From an uncultured Paracoccaceae bacterium (GTDB lineage Bacteria > Pseudomonadota > Alphaproteobacteria > Rhodobacterales > Rhodobacteraceae), in the NCBI GenBank assembly GCA_947489445.1, contig CANLDN010000001.1:62001-126000 (forward strand): 64,000 nt of DNA, read 5' to 3'. Each line of letters begins with the position of its first letter. Position 1 is the first letter of the stretch. A program made the position numbers and the translations under genes. The notes under the pieces are model-generated. The model ran no database searches. It was given only the letters and a program-made list of their open reading frames with translations, and had not been told where the DNA came from. Positions 42,652-52,710 of this stretch are shown one piece after another.

Positions 42652-45015
42652 TTAAGCGTTGTTCATTGCATCCCAGACGCGAGCGGGCGTCAGGGGCATA
42701 TCGATATGGGTGACATTCTTGCCGCCCGATTGCAGCGCATCAATGACCGCATTCACAACCGATGGCGGCGATCCGATCGCCCCGGCCTCGCCACAGCCTT
42801 TCACACCCAGCGGGTTGTGCGTGCAAGGTGTCTGACAGGAATGATCCACGCTATAAAACGGCAGATCATCGGCCCGTGGCATGGTGTAATCCATATAAGA
42901 CGCGCTGAGTAGCTGACCATCATCGTCATAGGCACAGTTTTCCAACAACGCCTGCCCGATCCCTTGCGCGATCCCGCCATGCACCTGCCCCGACACGATC
43001 ATCGGGTTGATCACATTGCCGAAATCATCCGCAGCACTGAACCGTTCAATCGTTACTTTGCCAGTCTCAGGGTCAACCTCCACCTCGCAGGCATAGGCGC
43101 CCGCCGGATAGGTAAAGTTCGCCGGATCGTAAAACGCGGTTTCCTCCAGTCCTGGCTCAATATCCTCAAGCGGATAGTTATGTGGCACATATGCGGCGAG
43201 TGTCACATCACCCCAAGCGACCGACTTATCGGTGCCTGCAACGGTGAATGTGCCATCCTTCAACTCGATATCCGCATCGGACGCTTCCAACAGATGCGCT
43301 GCAATCTTCTTGGCTTTGTTGATCACCTTCTCGGCGGCCTTCACCATGGCCGAACCACACACAGCGAGCGAACGCGACCCATAGGTCCCCATCCCGAACG
43401 GGATCTTGGACGTATCGCCATGCACAATGTCGATCTGATCCTCAGGAATACCGATCATCTCGGAAATCACCTGCGGGAAAGATGTTTCATGGCCCTGCCC
43501 GTGGCTATGGGCACCGACCATGACGCTGATCGAGCCCGTGGCATTCACCCGGACAGTCGCCGCGTCATACAACCCCGCACGCGCACCCAGTTGCCCCACA
43601 AGGTTCGACGGCGCGATGCCACATGCCTCAATATAACAGTTCACGCCTAGGCCGCGCAGCTTGCCGTTCTTTTCGCTTTCGGCGCGACGAGCGGCAAAAC
43701 CGCCCATATCGGCAATCTCTTCCAGCTTCGCCATCGTCGCTTCATAATCGCCCGTGTCATACTCAACAGCGACTGGCGTGGCATAGGGGAATTCCGTGAC
43801 AAAGTTCTGACGGCGCAGTGCAATCGGATCAACGCCCAATTCACGCGCAGCCATGTCAATGACCCGCTCCAATTGGAACGTAGCCTCTGGCCTGCCTGCA
43901 CCACGATAGGCATCCACCGGAACGGTATTGGTAAAGACCGCCTTCACGTTCACATAGATATTTGGCGTCTTGTAATTGCCCGCCATCAGTGTGCCATGCA
44001 GCCAAGTCGGCACGGAGGATGCAAAGGTCGACAGATAAGCGCCCATATTCGCATAAGTTTCCGTGCGCACGGCGGTGAAATTATTGTCCGCATCCAGCGC
44101 CAATTCGATCTTGGTCACGTGGTCACGACCATGCGCATCCGACATGAACGCCTCTGACCGGGTCGACGTCCATTTGACCGGGCGGTTCACAGCCTTGGCG
44201 GCGAAGGTGCAGAACGCTTCCTCTGCGTAATGAAATATCTTGGTGCCAAAACCACCGCCGACATCAGGGGCAACCACACGCAGTTTATGCTCAGGAATAC
44301 CCAGCACAAATGCCCCCATCAGCAGACGGATCACATGGGGGTTCTGGCTGGTCGTGTGCAGCGTGTGCATATCATCGGAACGAGAATACTCGCCCACCGC
44401 AACACGCGGTTCCATCGGGTTGGCGACTAGGCGGTTATTGACAAGTTCCAGCGTCGTGACATGAGCGGCACTCTTGATCGCCTCATCTACAGCGCCCTTG
44501 TTTTCCTCAACAAAGCCCCAGTCGTAGCAAACGTTCGATGTCAGATCGTCATGGACCTTCGGGCCACCGGTCGCCGCGTCTTTCATATCAACAACAGCAG
44601 GCAGTTCGGTCAGATCAAGTATGATCTCCTCGGCCGCATCACGCGCCTGCGCAAGGCTTTCGCCAACGACGGCCGCGACAATCTCGCCCACATGGCGGAT
44701 CTTGCCATGGGCGATGACCGGATGTTTGGGCTCCTGCATCGGCTCGCCATGGCGGTCGGTGACCTGCCAACCGCAAGGGATGCCCCCGACGGCCTCGAAA
44801 TCCGCGCCGGTGAAAATCTGCACAACGCCGGGCATCTCTGCCGCGGCACTCACATCAATTGAATTGATCGTTGCATGGGCCACATCAGCGCGCAGAAAAT
44901 GAACGTAAGTCTGACCATAAATGTTGATGTCATCTGTATAGTTGCCGTCGCCTGTCAGAAACCGCACATCCTCGCGGCGCTTTGAGCTGGCACCAATTCC
45001 ACTATCCTTTGGCAT
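42652..45015 (-). CDS. coxL: Molybdenum hydroxylase large (Mo-molybdopterin) subunit, form II type
   Basis: 787 residues, the Mo/Cu-type large subunit of the CODH/xanthine-dehydrogenase family. Cofactor-binding regions are seen: GGFGTKIFHYAEEAFCTFAA, DAYRGAGRPEATFQLERVID, GAHSHGQGHETSFPQVISEM, and the active-site Glu region GVKGCGEAGAIGSPP. The signature loop reads AYRGAGR, marking form II (BMS-type), not the AYRCSFR of form I enzymes that oxidise CO efficiently. The true substrate is therefore uncertain. It lies between coxM and coxS, separated from coxS by 84 bp holding two palindromes. Confidence 0.93.
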   Translation of the reverse strand: MPKDSGIGASSKRREDVRFLTGDGNYTDDINIYGQTYVHFLRADVAHATINSIDVSAAAEMPGVVQIFTGADFEAVGGIPCGWQVTDRHGEPMQEPKHPVIAHGKIRHVGEIVAAVVGESLAQARDAAEEIILDLTELPAVVDMKDAATGGPKVHDDLTSNVCYDWGFVEENKGAVDEAIKSAAHVTTLELVNNRLVANPMEPRVAVGEYSRSDDMHTLHTTSQNPHVIRLLMGAFVLGIPEHKLRVVAPDVGGGFGTKIFHYAEEAFCTFAAKAVNRPVKWTSTRSEAFMSDAHGRDHVTKIELALDADNNFTAVRTETYANMGAYLSTFASSVPTWLHGTLMAGNYKTPNIYVNVKAVFTNTVPVDAYRGAGRPEATFQLERVIDMAARELGVDPIALRRQNFVTEFPYATPVAVEYDTGDYEATMAKLEEIADMGGFAARRAESEKNGKLRGLGVNCYIEACGIAPSNLVGQLGARAGLYDAATVRVNATGSISVMVGAHSHGQGHETSFPQVISEMIGIPEDQIDIVHGDTSKIPFGMGTYGSRSLAVCGSAMVKAAEKVINKAKKIAAHLLEASDADIELKDGTFTVAGTDKSVAWGDVTLAAYVPHNYPLEDIEPGLEETAFYDPANFTYPAGAYACEVEVDPETGKVTIERFSAADDFGNVINPMIVSGQVHGGIAQGIGQALLENCAYDDDGQLLSASYMDYTMPRADDLPFYSVDHSCQTPCTHNPLGVKGCGEAGAIGSPPSVVNAVIDALQSGGKNVTHIDMPLTPARVWDAMNNA

Positions 45016-45032
45016 GTCATTCCTCCCTGGTG

Positions 45033-45086
45033 GGTGGGTTGAAACCCACCTTACGTTGCAGCGGCGTAACGTGGATCGTGATCCAC
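45033..45086. repeat. GGTGGGTT-type palindrome (copy 3) plus second hairpin
   Basis: 45033-45050: arms ggtgggtt / aacccacc with a 2-nt loop. 45071-45086: arms gtggatc / gatccac, 2-nt loop. Both lie in the coxL-coxS gap and could slow or stabilise the coxSLM transcript. Confidence 0.7.
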
Positions 45087-45099
45087 CCCGCCTGATACT

Positions 45100-45585
45100 T
45101 CACTCAGCAGCGATGGTCGCCACATCCTGGCCGGACGCTGCCATGATCGCCTTGACGATATTGTGGTAGCCGGTACAGCGGCAGATATTGCCCTCCAGAT
45201 ACGCACGGATCTCCCCTTCCGTGGGCTTTGGGTTATCTTTCAGCAAGGCAGCCGCCGACATCACCATGCCAGGCGTACAAAACCCGCATTGTAACCCATG
45301 ATGATCCTGAAACGCCTGCTGGATCACGTTGAGCGAGCCATCCGCATTCGCCTGCCCCTCAATCGTGGCTACCTCAGCGCCGTCCGCCTCCACGGCGAAC
45401 ATCGTGCAGGCCTTCACCGCTTCGCCGTTCACATGCACCACACATGCCCCGCATTGTGACGTATCACAGCCAACATGCGTCCCCGTCAGGCGCAAGTCAT
45501 TGCGTAGAAAATCGACCAGAAGCGTGCGGCCTTCGACGTCGCCAGACACGGACTTCCCATTCACGGTCATTGCTACCGATGCCAT
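45100..45585 (-). CDS. coxS: Molybdenum hydroxylase small (2Fe-2S) subunit
   Basis: 161 residues from the ATG at 45585 (GGGAGG upstream; a longer reading to 45654 has no site). Plant-type 2Fe-2S domain: [20 protein letters not shown], then the second cluster in [20 protein letters not shown] and [16 protein letters not shown]. Electrons pass from molybdenum through these clusters to CoxM. First gene of coxSLM; a 102-bp gap to the preceding molybdopterin-binding gene may hold its promoter. Confidence 0.95.
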   Translation of the reverse strand: MASVAMTVNGKSVSGDVEGRTLLVDFLRNDLRLTGTHVGCDTSQCGACVVHVNGEAVKACTMFAVEADGAEVATIEGQANADGSLNVIQQAFQDHHGLQCGFCTPGMVMSAAALLKDNPKPTEGEIRAYLEGNICRCTGYHNIVKAIMAASGQDVATIAAE

Positions 45586-45687
45586 CTTAATCCTCCCGAT
45601 ATCATCTTTGCTTGGGACAGAGTTAAGCACGCCCAATGGCACATGAGAACACATAACTTACGCTGCACCTGCAAAGCTGGGGTACGA

Positions 45688-46674
45688 TCAGCGTCCGATA
45701 TCGCCGCGCGGCTTTGGCCTGCTGGGAATTTCCTTGAGCAGTCCGCCCACCCCCATGGCCGCAAAATCCGCTGGTGTCAGGTCAACACCGCAAAGCACCC
45801 GCTCCAGCACCCAATCCGCCCCATTCAGCGCAGGCGAGCGGGCGCAGCCGGGCAGACCAATCACCGGCTTGTCGCCAATTCGACCTAAAAACAAAAGGTT
45901 TCCGGGATCAACCGGCATCCCGAATTGCGTGACCTCACCACCCGCTGCGCTGACAGCAGCAGGCCCTACATCCTGCGGGTCGGACGTGGCAGAGGAAGTC
46001 AGAACAAACACAACGTCCCCTTCAGCCGCCGCAATCGCACACGCCAAAGGTGCCGTCTGATGGTTGACAATCACCCGATCATCCAACGTAACCCGCAACC
46101 GATCCAAACGACTGCGTAGCGCCTCACGTCCCTTGGTCGCTGGATCTTCATCCGTGCGTGTCTCGATCAACGTTGCGGTCTGATATACAGATGTTACCCC
46201 TTGCAACGCCGCGCGACCGGCAGATGCCGCTGCGGCGACATCCTGCTCTGGCACACCATATGAAATAATCTTGACCGTCGCGACCATCGCCCCCGCATCA
46301 ACACGGTGAAATGGCGGCGCAGTCGCCACCGTGATCATGGGGTTTACCGCATTAAACGCATTCACCCGTCCCACATCGATCTGCGCAATACCCGCATCGA
46401 CCGCAAAGATATTTACCCGCCCCGTCGCCGCATTGCTCTGCCGTAAACCATCACCCATTAACGCACGTGCTAACCGGGCAGCGGCCTCATCTTCGCCCAA
46501 ATCACCGGGTTCGAGTCGGGCCACTGTGATATGGCCGTAGCCACCCGCGATCAGCGCGGTGATATCAGCGGGACTCAAAACCTGACCTTTGCGCAATCGT
46601 CCGCTGTCCAAAGCCACAGAATGCGCCAAGATAGCACCCACCGCATCCACGGTTGGAACCGGTCCAAACTTCAC
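45688..46674 (-). CDS. Molybdopterin-binding (MoaB/MogA-fold) protein
   Basis: 328 residues. N-terminal GPVPTVDAVGAILAHSVALD and KGQVLSPADITALIAGGYGH followed by a MoCF-type molybdopterin-binding fold: VFVLTSSATSDPQDVGPAAV, GNLLFLGRIGDKPVIGLPGC. In Rhodobacterales this protein is often fused to a MobA-like nucleotidyltransferase; that part is absent here. It probably prepares or inserts the Mo cofactor for the neighbouring hydroxylase. Overlaps the xdhC gene by 4 nt (ATGA). Confidence 0.8.
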   Translation of the reverse strand: MKFGPVPTVDAVGAILAHSVALDSGRLRKGQVLSPADITALIAGGYGHITVARLEPGDLGEDEAAARLARALMGDGLRQSNAATGRVNIFAVDAGIAQIDVGRVNAFNAVNPMITVATAPPFHRVDAGAMVATVKIISYGVPEQDVAAAASAGRAALQGVTSVYQTATLIETRTDEDPATKGREALRSRLDRLRVTLDDRVIVNHQTAPLACAIAAAEGDVVFVLTSSATSDPQDVGPAAVSAAGGEVTQFGMPVDPGNLLFLGRIGDKPVIGLPGCARSPALNGADWVLERVLCGVDLTPADFAAMGVGGLLKEIPSRPKPRGDIGR

Positions 46675-47642
46675 TTTGCCTGCCTCAGACTCGCAATCAC
46701 CTGCGCCATAATACTCACTGCAATTTCCGCTGGCTGACGGCCTCCGATATCCAGACCCACCGGCGCATGAATGCGACCAATCTCTTCTTCAGAAAATCCC
46801 GCCTCCTGCAACCGCGCCACCCGCTTCGCATGGGTCCGCGTCGAACCCAGACACCCCAGATAGAAGATATCCGACCGCAAGGCCGCCATAATCGCTGGAT
46901 CATCCAGCTTGGGATCATGGGTGAGGGTCACCACGGCGGTGCGGGTATTAGGCTTCAGCGCTGCCATCGCCTCATCCGGCCAATCATCCAAAATCGTCTC
47001 ACCGGGGAACCTACCGGCAGATCCAAACGCTGCACGAGGGTCGATCAGCACCGGCGCAAACCCACAGGCCCGTGCCATCGGCACCAATGCTTGCGCGATA
47101 TGCACCGCGCCCACGACGATCATGCGCAAAGGCGGGTTATGTACGGCCACAAAGGTCCGTTCATCGGGTTCAACCCCAGACCGATCCAGCCGAAACCGGT
47201 CAGGATAGGCCGCGCGCCCCACAAGGCGCGAGCCGCCATCCTGCAGATCGGTCACATAAGCCACCGATTCGGCCCGCGCACGCGCCGCCACCAGGTCTTC
47301 GAGCACCTCCACGGGCATCGTTGAACCCACCGGTTCAACCAGCACCCGGATACGGCCACCGCAGGCGAGGCCGACCGCAAAGGCCTCATCATCGCTCACG
47401 CCATAATCCAAAAGGCGCGGCTTACCATCCTCCAGTGCTTCCAGCGCTTCGACAATCACGGCCCCTTCGACACAGCCACCCGAAACCGACCCTTCCATCG
47501 CGCCATCTGCGTCGATCACCAACTGACTGCCGACCGCGCGCGGCGCAGACCCCCAGGTTTCAACCACCGTCGCCACAGCCACCCCGCGCCCGGCGCGGTG
47601 CCAATCCAAAGCCAACTGCGGCAGATCGGTGATATCAGTCAT
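46671..47642 (-). CDS. xdhC: XdhC/CoxI family maturation protein
   Basis: 323 residues. XdhC N-terminal domain GRGVAVATVVETWGSAPRAV, GSQLVIDADGAMEGSVSGGC, and C-terminal Rossmann-type PPLRMIVVGAVHIAQALVPM, FYLGCLGSTRTHAKRV, IHAPVGLDIGGRQPAEIAVS. XdhC proteins bind the molybdenum cofactor, protect its sulfurated form and hand it to the hydroxylase. 4-nt overlaps with both neighbours. Confidence 0.93.
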   Translation of the reverse strand: MTDITDLPQLALDWHRAGRGVAVATVVETWGSAPRAVGSQLVIDADGAMEGSVSGGCVEGAVIVEALEALEDGKPRLLDYGVSDDEAFAVGLACGGRIRVLVEPVGSTMPVEVLEDLVAARARAESVAYVTDLQDGGSRLVGRAAYPDRFRLDRSGVEPDERTFVAVHNPPLRMIVVGAVHIAQALVPMARACGFAPVLIDPRAAFGSAGRFPGETILDDWPDEAMAALKPNTRTAVVTLTHDPKLDDPAIMAALRSDIFYLGCLGSTRTHAKRVARLQEAGFSEEEIGRIHAPVGLDIGGRQPAEIAVSIMAQVIASLRQAK

Positions 47643-48109
47643 GGCGTTTGCACAATCCTTGTCAGAAAACAGTTGTTCCGGGCCGAGCGGACATCAACAT
47701 ACGCCACCCCGTCGCGGGCGAAAAGCCGGGCCGCGTAATCGGCAATCTCATCTTTCGGTGTGATCTGCCCGGTGCCGTATAGTATGCGGTCCGCCGCGCC
47801 ATAGGCCTTGACCAGATAATCCGGCGAGGTCGTCAATACGGGCGGTATCTCTGCCCCATCATAGGGCACACAGTCATCCGCGCAAAAGAAAACCGGCCCG
47901 GTCTCTGCATAGGGCTGCAAATCCGGAAAAGGCCGCGCGGCGCAGACCAGCATCTCGGCACCCTCAGGCACGTTGTTCAGGCATGACCGGCAAGGCGTTC
48001 CCACCCCGTTCGAAATCACCCGCTCTGCCGGGTTGCCATAGGCATCCGGGCCACCGGTACGCAAGCTGGCCACTTCATCGGCATCATAGGGCAAATAGGT
48101 CAATGTCAT
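47639..48109 (-). CDS. DUF1203 protein
   Basis: 156 residues from the ATG at 48109, preceded by AAGGAG; an upstream ATG at 48187 overlaps the coxE stop (ATGA) but would add an unrelated leader. DUF1203 pattern: GVGTPCRSCLNNVPEGAEML, GPVFFCADDCVPY, ADRILYGTGQITPKDEIADY and AYVDVRSARNNCFLTRIV, with four cysteines that could bind metal. It lies within the cox maturation genes with tight overlaps, so a link to molybdenum-hydroxylase maturation is possible but unproven. Confidence 0.75.
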   Translation of the reverse strand: MTLTYLPYDADEVASLRTGGPDAYGNPAERVISNGVGTPCRSCLNNVPEGAEMLVCAARPFPDLQPYAETGPVFFCADDCVPYDGAEIPPVLTTSPDYLVKAYGAADRILYGTGQITPKDEIADYAARLFARDGVAYVDVRSARNNCFLTRIVQTP

Positions 48110-48183
48110 CTTATTCTCCTTGGTTGATGACGTAACCCTAGGGGCCAAATCCCACCCCAATCGACCCGAAACCTGCGCATCCT

Positions 48184-49437
48184 TCATGCGCCTATCATCC
48201 GCATCAACCGGGCCTTCTGCCCGCTATCATCAGGCCGCGACAAGGCCTGCGCCAAACCTTCCAAAGACGCGATATTATGCCCCGCCCGAAAGCTGGAACA
48301 ATGCGGCAGCATCTGCATGATCCCCTTCGCCTTGGGCGCAAACCCATCCCAGCGCAACAGCGGGTTCAGCCAGATCAACTGGCGCGCGGTCAGGCTCAGC
48401 CGCTCCATCTCGCGCCCCAGATCGGCATCCTTGTCCCGGTCCAACCCGTCGGTGATCAACAGCACCACCGCACCCTGCCCCATGACCCGGCGCGACCAGT
48501 CGCGATTGAAGTCATGCAGGCAGGCCGCAATGCGCGTCCCGCCTTCCCAATCCTGCGCCTCGGCTCCTGCAGCGGCCAATGCGGCATCCACATCCCGCGT
48601 CCGCAAATGACGTGTGATATTGGTCAGCCGCGTGCCAAATGTGAAAGCATGGACCTGCGCCCAGCCCTGCCCCTCGCGGTTCGCAACCGAATGCAGGAAA
48701 TGCAAAACAGCACGCGAATACTGGGACATTGACCCCGAGATATCGCAAAGCACCACAAGATTGGGATACCGGACGCGCCGTCGCTTCGTGGCGAAATCCG
48801 TCACCTCCCCACCCCGACGCATCGCCGCGCGCATCGTCCCCCGCCAATCCGGCAAATGCCCTGGCAAGCCTTGCGTCCGGCGGCTTTGGATCGGAGGCAC
48901 CGGCAGACGGAGCGTCGCCAGCATCCGCTTGGCCGCCGCCATCTCCGCCCCGCTCATCTGTTCGAAATCAAGGCTGCGCAGGCGTTCTTCGGTCGAAATC
49001 GTGCGCGAGGCATCAATGGAAATCTCCACCTCCTCGCCTGCGTCCTCCGGCGCGGGCAAATCACGATCATGCCCGTCCAAGAGCGCCTCTGCCGCCCGCT
49101 TCTCAGCCGCTTGCGCGCGGCGCTCTTCCTGCACCCCGCGCACCATCGGCGTCAGGAACGACATCATCTGTTCCAGATAGCGCGGGTCGCGCCAATACAG
49201 GCGAAAAAGCTGCGCAAACACCTGCCGTTCCTCTGGCTTGGACACAAAACAGGCATGCAACGTCCAATAAAAGTCCGCCCGCTCGGTAAAGCCCGCCGCC
49301 TGCACCGCCCGGATCGCATCAATCACCCGTCCCGGCCCCACAGCCAGCCCCGCCTTGCGCAATGCCCGCGCAAAATGGGTGATGTTATGGGCCAGCTTCG
49401 GGTTCTCCGGCAGTTCCAGATCGGCAAGTTGGACCAT
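48184..49437 (-). CDS. coxE: CoxE, von Willebrand factor A protein
   Basis: 417 residues. An acidic/helical N-terminal half (KLAHNITHFARALRKAGLAV, YLEQMMSFLTPMVRGVQEER) is followed by a VWA domain with the MIDAS DISGSM motif (NLVVLCDISGSMSQYSRAVL), TFGTRLTNITRHL, and VLLITDGLDRD. It pairs with the AAA+ protein CoxD, and the pair is needed to assemble the active site of CO-dehydrogenase-type enzymes. TAATG overlap with coxD. Confidence 0.92.
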   Translation of the reverse strand: MVQLADLELPENPKLAHNITHFARALRKAGLAVGPGRVIDAIRAVQAAGFTERADFYWTLHACFVSKPEERQVFAQLFRLYWRDPRYLEQMMSFLTPMVRGVQEERRAQAAEKRAAEALLDGHDRDLPAPEDAGEEVEISIDASRTISTEERLRSLDFEQMSGAEMAAAKRMLATLRLPVPPIQSRRTQGLPGHLPDWRGTMRAAMRRGGEVTDFATKRRRVRYPNLVVLCDISGSMSQYSRAVLHFLHSVANREGQGWAQVHAFTFGTRLTNITRHLRTRDVDAALAAAGAEAQDWEGGTRIAACLHDFNRDWSRRVMGQGAVVLLITDGLDRDKDADLGREMERLSLTARQLIWLNPLLRWDGFAPKAKGIMQMLPHCSSFRAGHNIASLEGLAQALSRPDDSGQKARLMRMIGA

Positions 49438-50342
49438 TAAACGGTCTCCAATTCCGCCTTTGCTTCATCCAATATCCGCTTGGCCTCGGACCCTTCCAGT
49501 TTCTGAATATCATCCTGATATTTCAGGATTGCGCCCAATGTATCCGCGATCACCGCAGGCGACAGGTTGATGACGTCCAGCGCCAGCAGGCATTTCGCCC
49601 AGTCAATCGTCTCGGCCACGCCGGGTTTCTTGAACAGATCCTCGGTCCGCAGTTTCTGCACGAAGGCCACAACCTCTCGCGACAACGCCTGTGACGCCTC
49701 TGGCGCGCGGGCGTGCAAGATTTCCATCTCGCGTTCGAAATCAGGGTAGTCGACCCAGTGATAAAGACACCGGCGTTTCAGCGCATCATGCACCTCGCGG
49801 GTCCGGTTCGAGGTCAAAATCACAATCGGCGGTTCGGGTGCCTTGACCGTCCCCAACTCAGGAATGGTCACCTGAAAATCGGACAATGCCTCAAGCAAGA
49901 ACGCCTCGAACGGCGCATCGGTCCGGTCCAACTCGTCAATCAGCAGGACCGGCGCGCCACCCGGCTGGGGCCGCATCGCCTGCAACAAAGGTCGCTCAAT
50001 CAGATATTCCTCGGTAAACAGTTCCGTTTTCAAAACATCGCGATCAGCCCCGCCAGATGCCTCTGCCGCACGGATCGCGATCATCTGCTCGGCAAAATTC
50101 CATTCATAAACGGCCGAGGCCGAATCCAACCCCTCGTAACACTGCAACCGGATCATCCGACGCCCCAGCGCGGCCGCAATCGCCTTGGCAATCTCGGTCT
50201 TGCCCGTGCCCGCCTCGCCTTCCAGAAACAGGGGTCGCCCCAGCTTGAGGCTCAGAAACACAACAGTCGCCAATGCCCGCCCGCAGACATAGTCCTGCCC
50301 GGCCAGCGCGGCCTGCACCTCATCAATCGAACCAAATGCCAT
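49437..50342 (-). CDS. coxD: CoxD, MoxR-type AAA+ ATPase
   Basis: 301 residues. Walker [20 protein letters not shown], Walker [20 protein letters not shown], sensor 1 [20 protein letters not shown]. MoxR/CoxD ATPases act with a VWA partner (CoxE, next gene) to mature metal centres such as the sulfurated Cu-Mo site. First gene of the minus-strand cox cluster; the glutaryl-CoA dehydrogenase gene is divergent from it. Confidence 0.93.
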   Translation of the reverse strand: MAFGSIDEVQAALAGQDYVCGRALATVVFLSLKLGRPLFLEGEAGTGKTEIAKAIAAALGRRMIRLQCYEGLDSASAVYEWNFAEQMIAIRAAEASGGADRDVLKTELFTEEYLIERPLLQAMRPQPGGAPVLLIDELDRTDAPFEAFLLEALSDFQVTIPELGTVKAPEPPIVILTSNRTREVHDALKRRCLYHWVDYPDFEREMEILHARAPEASQALSREVVAFVQKLRTEDLFKKPGVAETIDWAKCLLALDVINLSPAVIADTLGAILKYQDDIQKLEGSEAKRILDEAKAELETV

Positions 50343-50454
50343 GCAATTCTCCCTCGGGTGTCATAGCTGCATCCCCCGCTTCCCGCGTCAAGCCGTCCAT
50401 TGCCACCCTGCGACCAAAGGCATAGCGTTGCGCCAACAAGCGGAGGACCCGGTC

Positions 50455-51678
50455 ATGAATGATTCCACACCCATCAAGACATCAGGTTTCGGCCCCGATC
50501 TGGGCCCGTTCGACTGGGCCGATCCTCTGCGGTTGGAGGACCAACTGACCGAAGACGAACGCATGCTGCGCGACGCGGCCAACACCTTCGCCCAAAGCAC
50601 GCTGCAACCCAAAGTCACCGACGCCTACCGCGAGGCGACCGTAGACCCCGGCATCTTCAAGGAAATGGGCGATGCGGGCCTTTTGGGCATCACCATCCCC
50701 GAAGAATATGGCGGGCTTGGCGCGGGCTACGTGACCTATGGCCTTGTGGCGCGAGAAATCGAGCGTGTCGATAGCGGTTATCGCTCAATGATGTCGGTGC
50801 AATCGTCGCTCGTCATGTATCCGATCCACGCTTACGGCTCTGACGCCCAGCGCCAGAAATACCTGCCCGGCCTTGCCGCAGGAACGCTGATCGGCTGCTT
50901 CGGCCTGACGGAACCCGACGCAGGCAGCGATCCGGCCGGCATGAAGACAACCGCAAAGAAAACCGCAAACGGCTATGTCCTGAACGGCTCCAAGATGTGG
51001 ATCAGCAACGCGCCCATCGCGGATGTCTTTGTCGTCTGGGCCAAATCCGAAGCGCATGACGGCAAGATCCGCGGCTTCGTGCTCGATAAGGGTACCGCCG
51101 GCCTGACCGCACCCAAAGTCGGTGGCAAACTCAGCTTGCGCGCCTCTGTCACCGGCGAAATCGTGATGGACAATGTAGAGGTCTGCGAAGACGCGCTCCT
51201 GCCCGGCGTCCAGGGCCTCAAGGGGCCGTTCGGATGCCTTAACCGCGCCCGCTATGGAATCGCCTGGGGTGTGATGGGCGCGGCAGAGGCGTGCTGGCAC
51301 GCCGCCCGCCAATACGGGCTGGACCGCAAGCAGTTCGGCAAACCCCTGGCGCAGACCCAGCTTTTCCAAAAGAAACTCGCCGACATGCAGACCGAAATCG
51401 CCCTCGGCACCCAATCCGCCCTGCAGCTTGGGCGCCTGATGGAAGCAGGCACCGCCGCCCCCGAAATAATCAGCCTGATGAAGCGGAACAATTGCGGCAA
51501 GGCGCTCGATATCGCGCGGGCATCCCGCGACATGCACGGGGGCAATGGAATCAGTGAGGATTTCCAGATCATGCGGCACATGGTCAACCTCGAGACGGTG
51601 AACACCTACGAAGGCACGCATGACGTGCATGCACTTATTCTGGGACGTGCACAAACCGGGCTACAGGCCTTCTTTTAA
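50455..51678 (+). CDS. gcdH: Glutaryl-CoA dehydrogenase
   Basis: 407 residues from the ATG at 50455 (CGGAGGA 9 nt upstream). Acyl-CoA dehydrogenase fold with the glutaryl-type features: [77 protein letters not shown], and the catalytic Glu in [19 protein letters not shown] enzyme of lysine/tryptophan catabolism that turns glutaryl-CoA into crotonyl-CoA and CO2. Lone gene, divergent from coxD. Confidence 0.92.
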   Translation: MNDSTPIKTSGFGPDLGPFDWADPLRLEDQLTEDERMLRDAANTFAQSTLQPKVTDAYREATVDPGIFKEMGDAGLLGITIPEEYGGLGAGYVTYGLVAREIERVDSGYRSMMSVQSSLVMYPIHAYGSDAQRQKYLPGLAAGTLIGCFGLTEPDAGSDPAGMKTTAKKTANGYVLNGSKMWISNAPIADVFVVWAKSEAHDGKIRGFVLDKGTAGLTAPKVGGKLSLRASVTGEIVMDNVEVCEDALLPGVQGLKGPFGCLNRARYGIAWGVMGAAEACWHAARQYGLDRKQFGKPLAQTQLFQKKLADMQTEIALGTQSALQLGRLMEAGTAAPEIISLMKRNNCGKALDIARASRDMHGGNGISEDFQIMRHMVNLETVNTYEGTHDVHALILGRAQTGLQAFF

Positions 51679-51784
51679 GATCACATCGCACTTTATCTGG
51701 GCGGATCTGCGCCAAGTTCTGCCTTAAAGGACATGTATAGCTCGCGCCAAGAACCGGGGATAAACCCGGAACTGGAGCAGAGCG

Positions 51785-52705
51785 ATGCAAGACCCACAGT
51801 TAACGATTGAAACAGACCTGACCGATCTGGAACCCAACGCATGGATTGGGCAGATCGATGATATCTGCGACGATCTGGGCTTTTTTGAACAACTTGGTGC
51901 CAGTCACTTCGCCGCATTCCTTGAGGCCGGGAACAATCTGCTGGTCACGTTTGAGAATGCCGAAACCATCCGGGCTCATAACACAGATGCCGAACCGCGC
52001 GGCTTTGCCTATGCGCGGCACGATGGGTGGTCACATTTGGCGCTGGTCTCCTTCACCGAAAGCTGGTTTCGGGATGAAGCAGTTTACGATTTCTTCGATC
52101 GAATGATCGATGATGGTTTCTTTGAAGATTTCGAAAAAATCATCTTTCATGGGGCGCATGGCGGGGGCTATGCCGCTGCGGCCTTCTCGGTGGCGGCCCC
52201 GGGGGCGACTGTCATCGCACTACGCCCGCAGGCGACGCTGGATGCCAGCATGACGGGCTGGGACCCCCGCTACAAAACACAGCGGCGCACCGACTTCACC
52301 CATCGCTACGGCTACGCCCCGGAAATGATTGATGCCGCCAACGCGGTGTTTATCGCTTATGACCCGATTCAGCGGCTTGATGCGATCCATGCGGCCTTGT
52401 TTCGCAAACCACATGTGACCTTGCTGCCCTGCCCGCTTCTGGGGACACGGCTGGACAGGGCGTTTGACAGATTGGGCATTCATGACGTGATAATCAAACT
52501 GGCGATGGATGGGTCGCTTGACCGCAAACGGTTCAGCCAGCTATTGCGCGCCCGGCGCTATGATCAGACCTATGGGCGCGCGCTGATCAACCGGCTGGTG
52601 ACAACAAACCATAAGAACCTGGCCCAGATCATGTGCACATATATGCTGCAGCGCGGACAAAACGCCTTCTTTGCAAAGACCTTGCGCGAACTGTCCGATA
52701 GCTGA
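51785..52705 (+). CDS. Alpha/beta-hydrolase-like protein, function unknown
   Basis: 306 residues, cytosolic. A nucleophile-elbow-like block is seen at FHGAHGGGYAAAAFSVAAPG with GAHGG in place of the canonical GxSxG, followed by strand VIALRPQATLDAS. N-terminal WIGQIDDICDDLGFFEQLGA and middle SFTESWFRDEAVYDFFDRMI are features I associate with a Rhodobacterales family frequently mislabelled as PAPS reductase; no PP-loop is present, so that label is wrong here. Substrate and activity unknown. GGAGCAG precedes the start. Confidence 0.65.
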   Translation: MQDPQLTIETDLTDLEPNAWIGQIDDICDDLGFFEQLGASHFAAFLEAGNNLLVTFENAETIRAHNTDAEPRGFAYARHDGWSHLALVSFTESWFRDEAVYDFFDRMIDDGFFEDFEKIIFHGAHGGGYAAAAFSVAAPGATVIALRPQATLDASMTGWDPRYKTQRRTDFTHRYGYAPEMIDAANAVFIAYDPIQRLDAIHAALFRKPHVTLLPCPLLGTRLDRAFDRLGIHDVIIKLAMDGSLDRKRFSQLLRARRYDQTYGRALINRLVTTNHKNLAQIMCTYMLQRGQNAFFAKTLRELSDS

Positions 52706-52710
52706 ATGGC

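Noticed and set aside
51785..52705. PAPS reductase label for this protein
   Set aside because: No PP-loop or reductase cysteines; the only motif seen is a hydrolase-like GAHGG turn.
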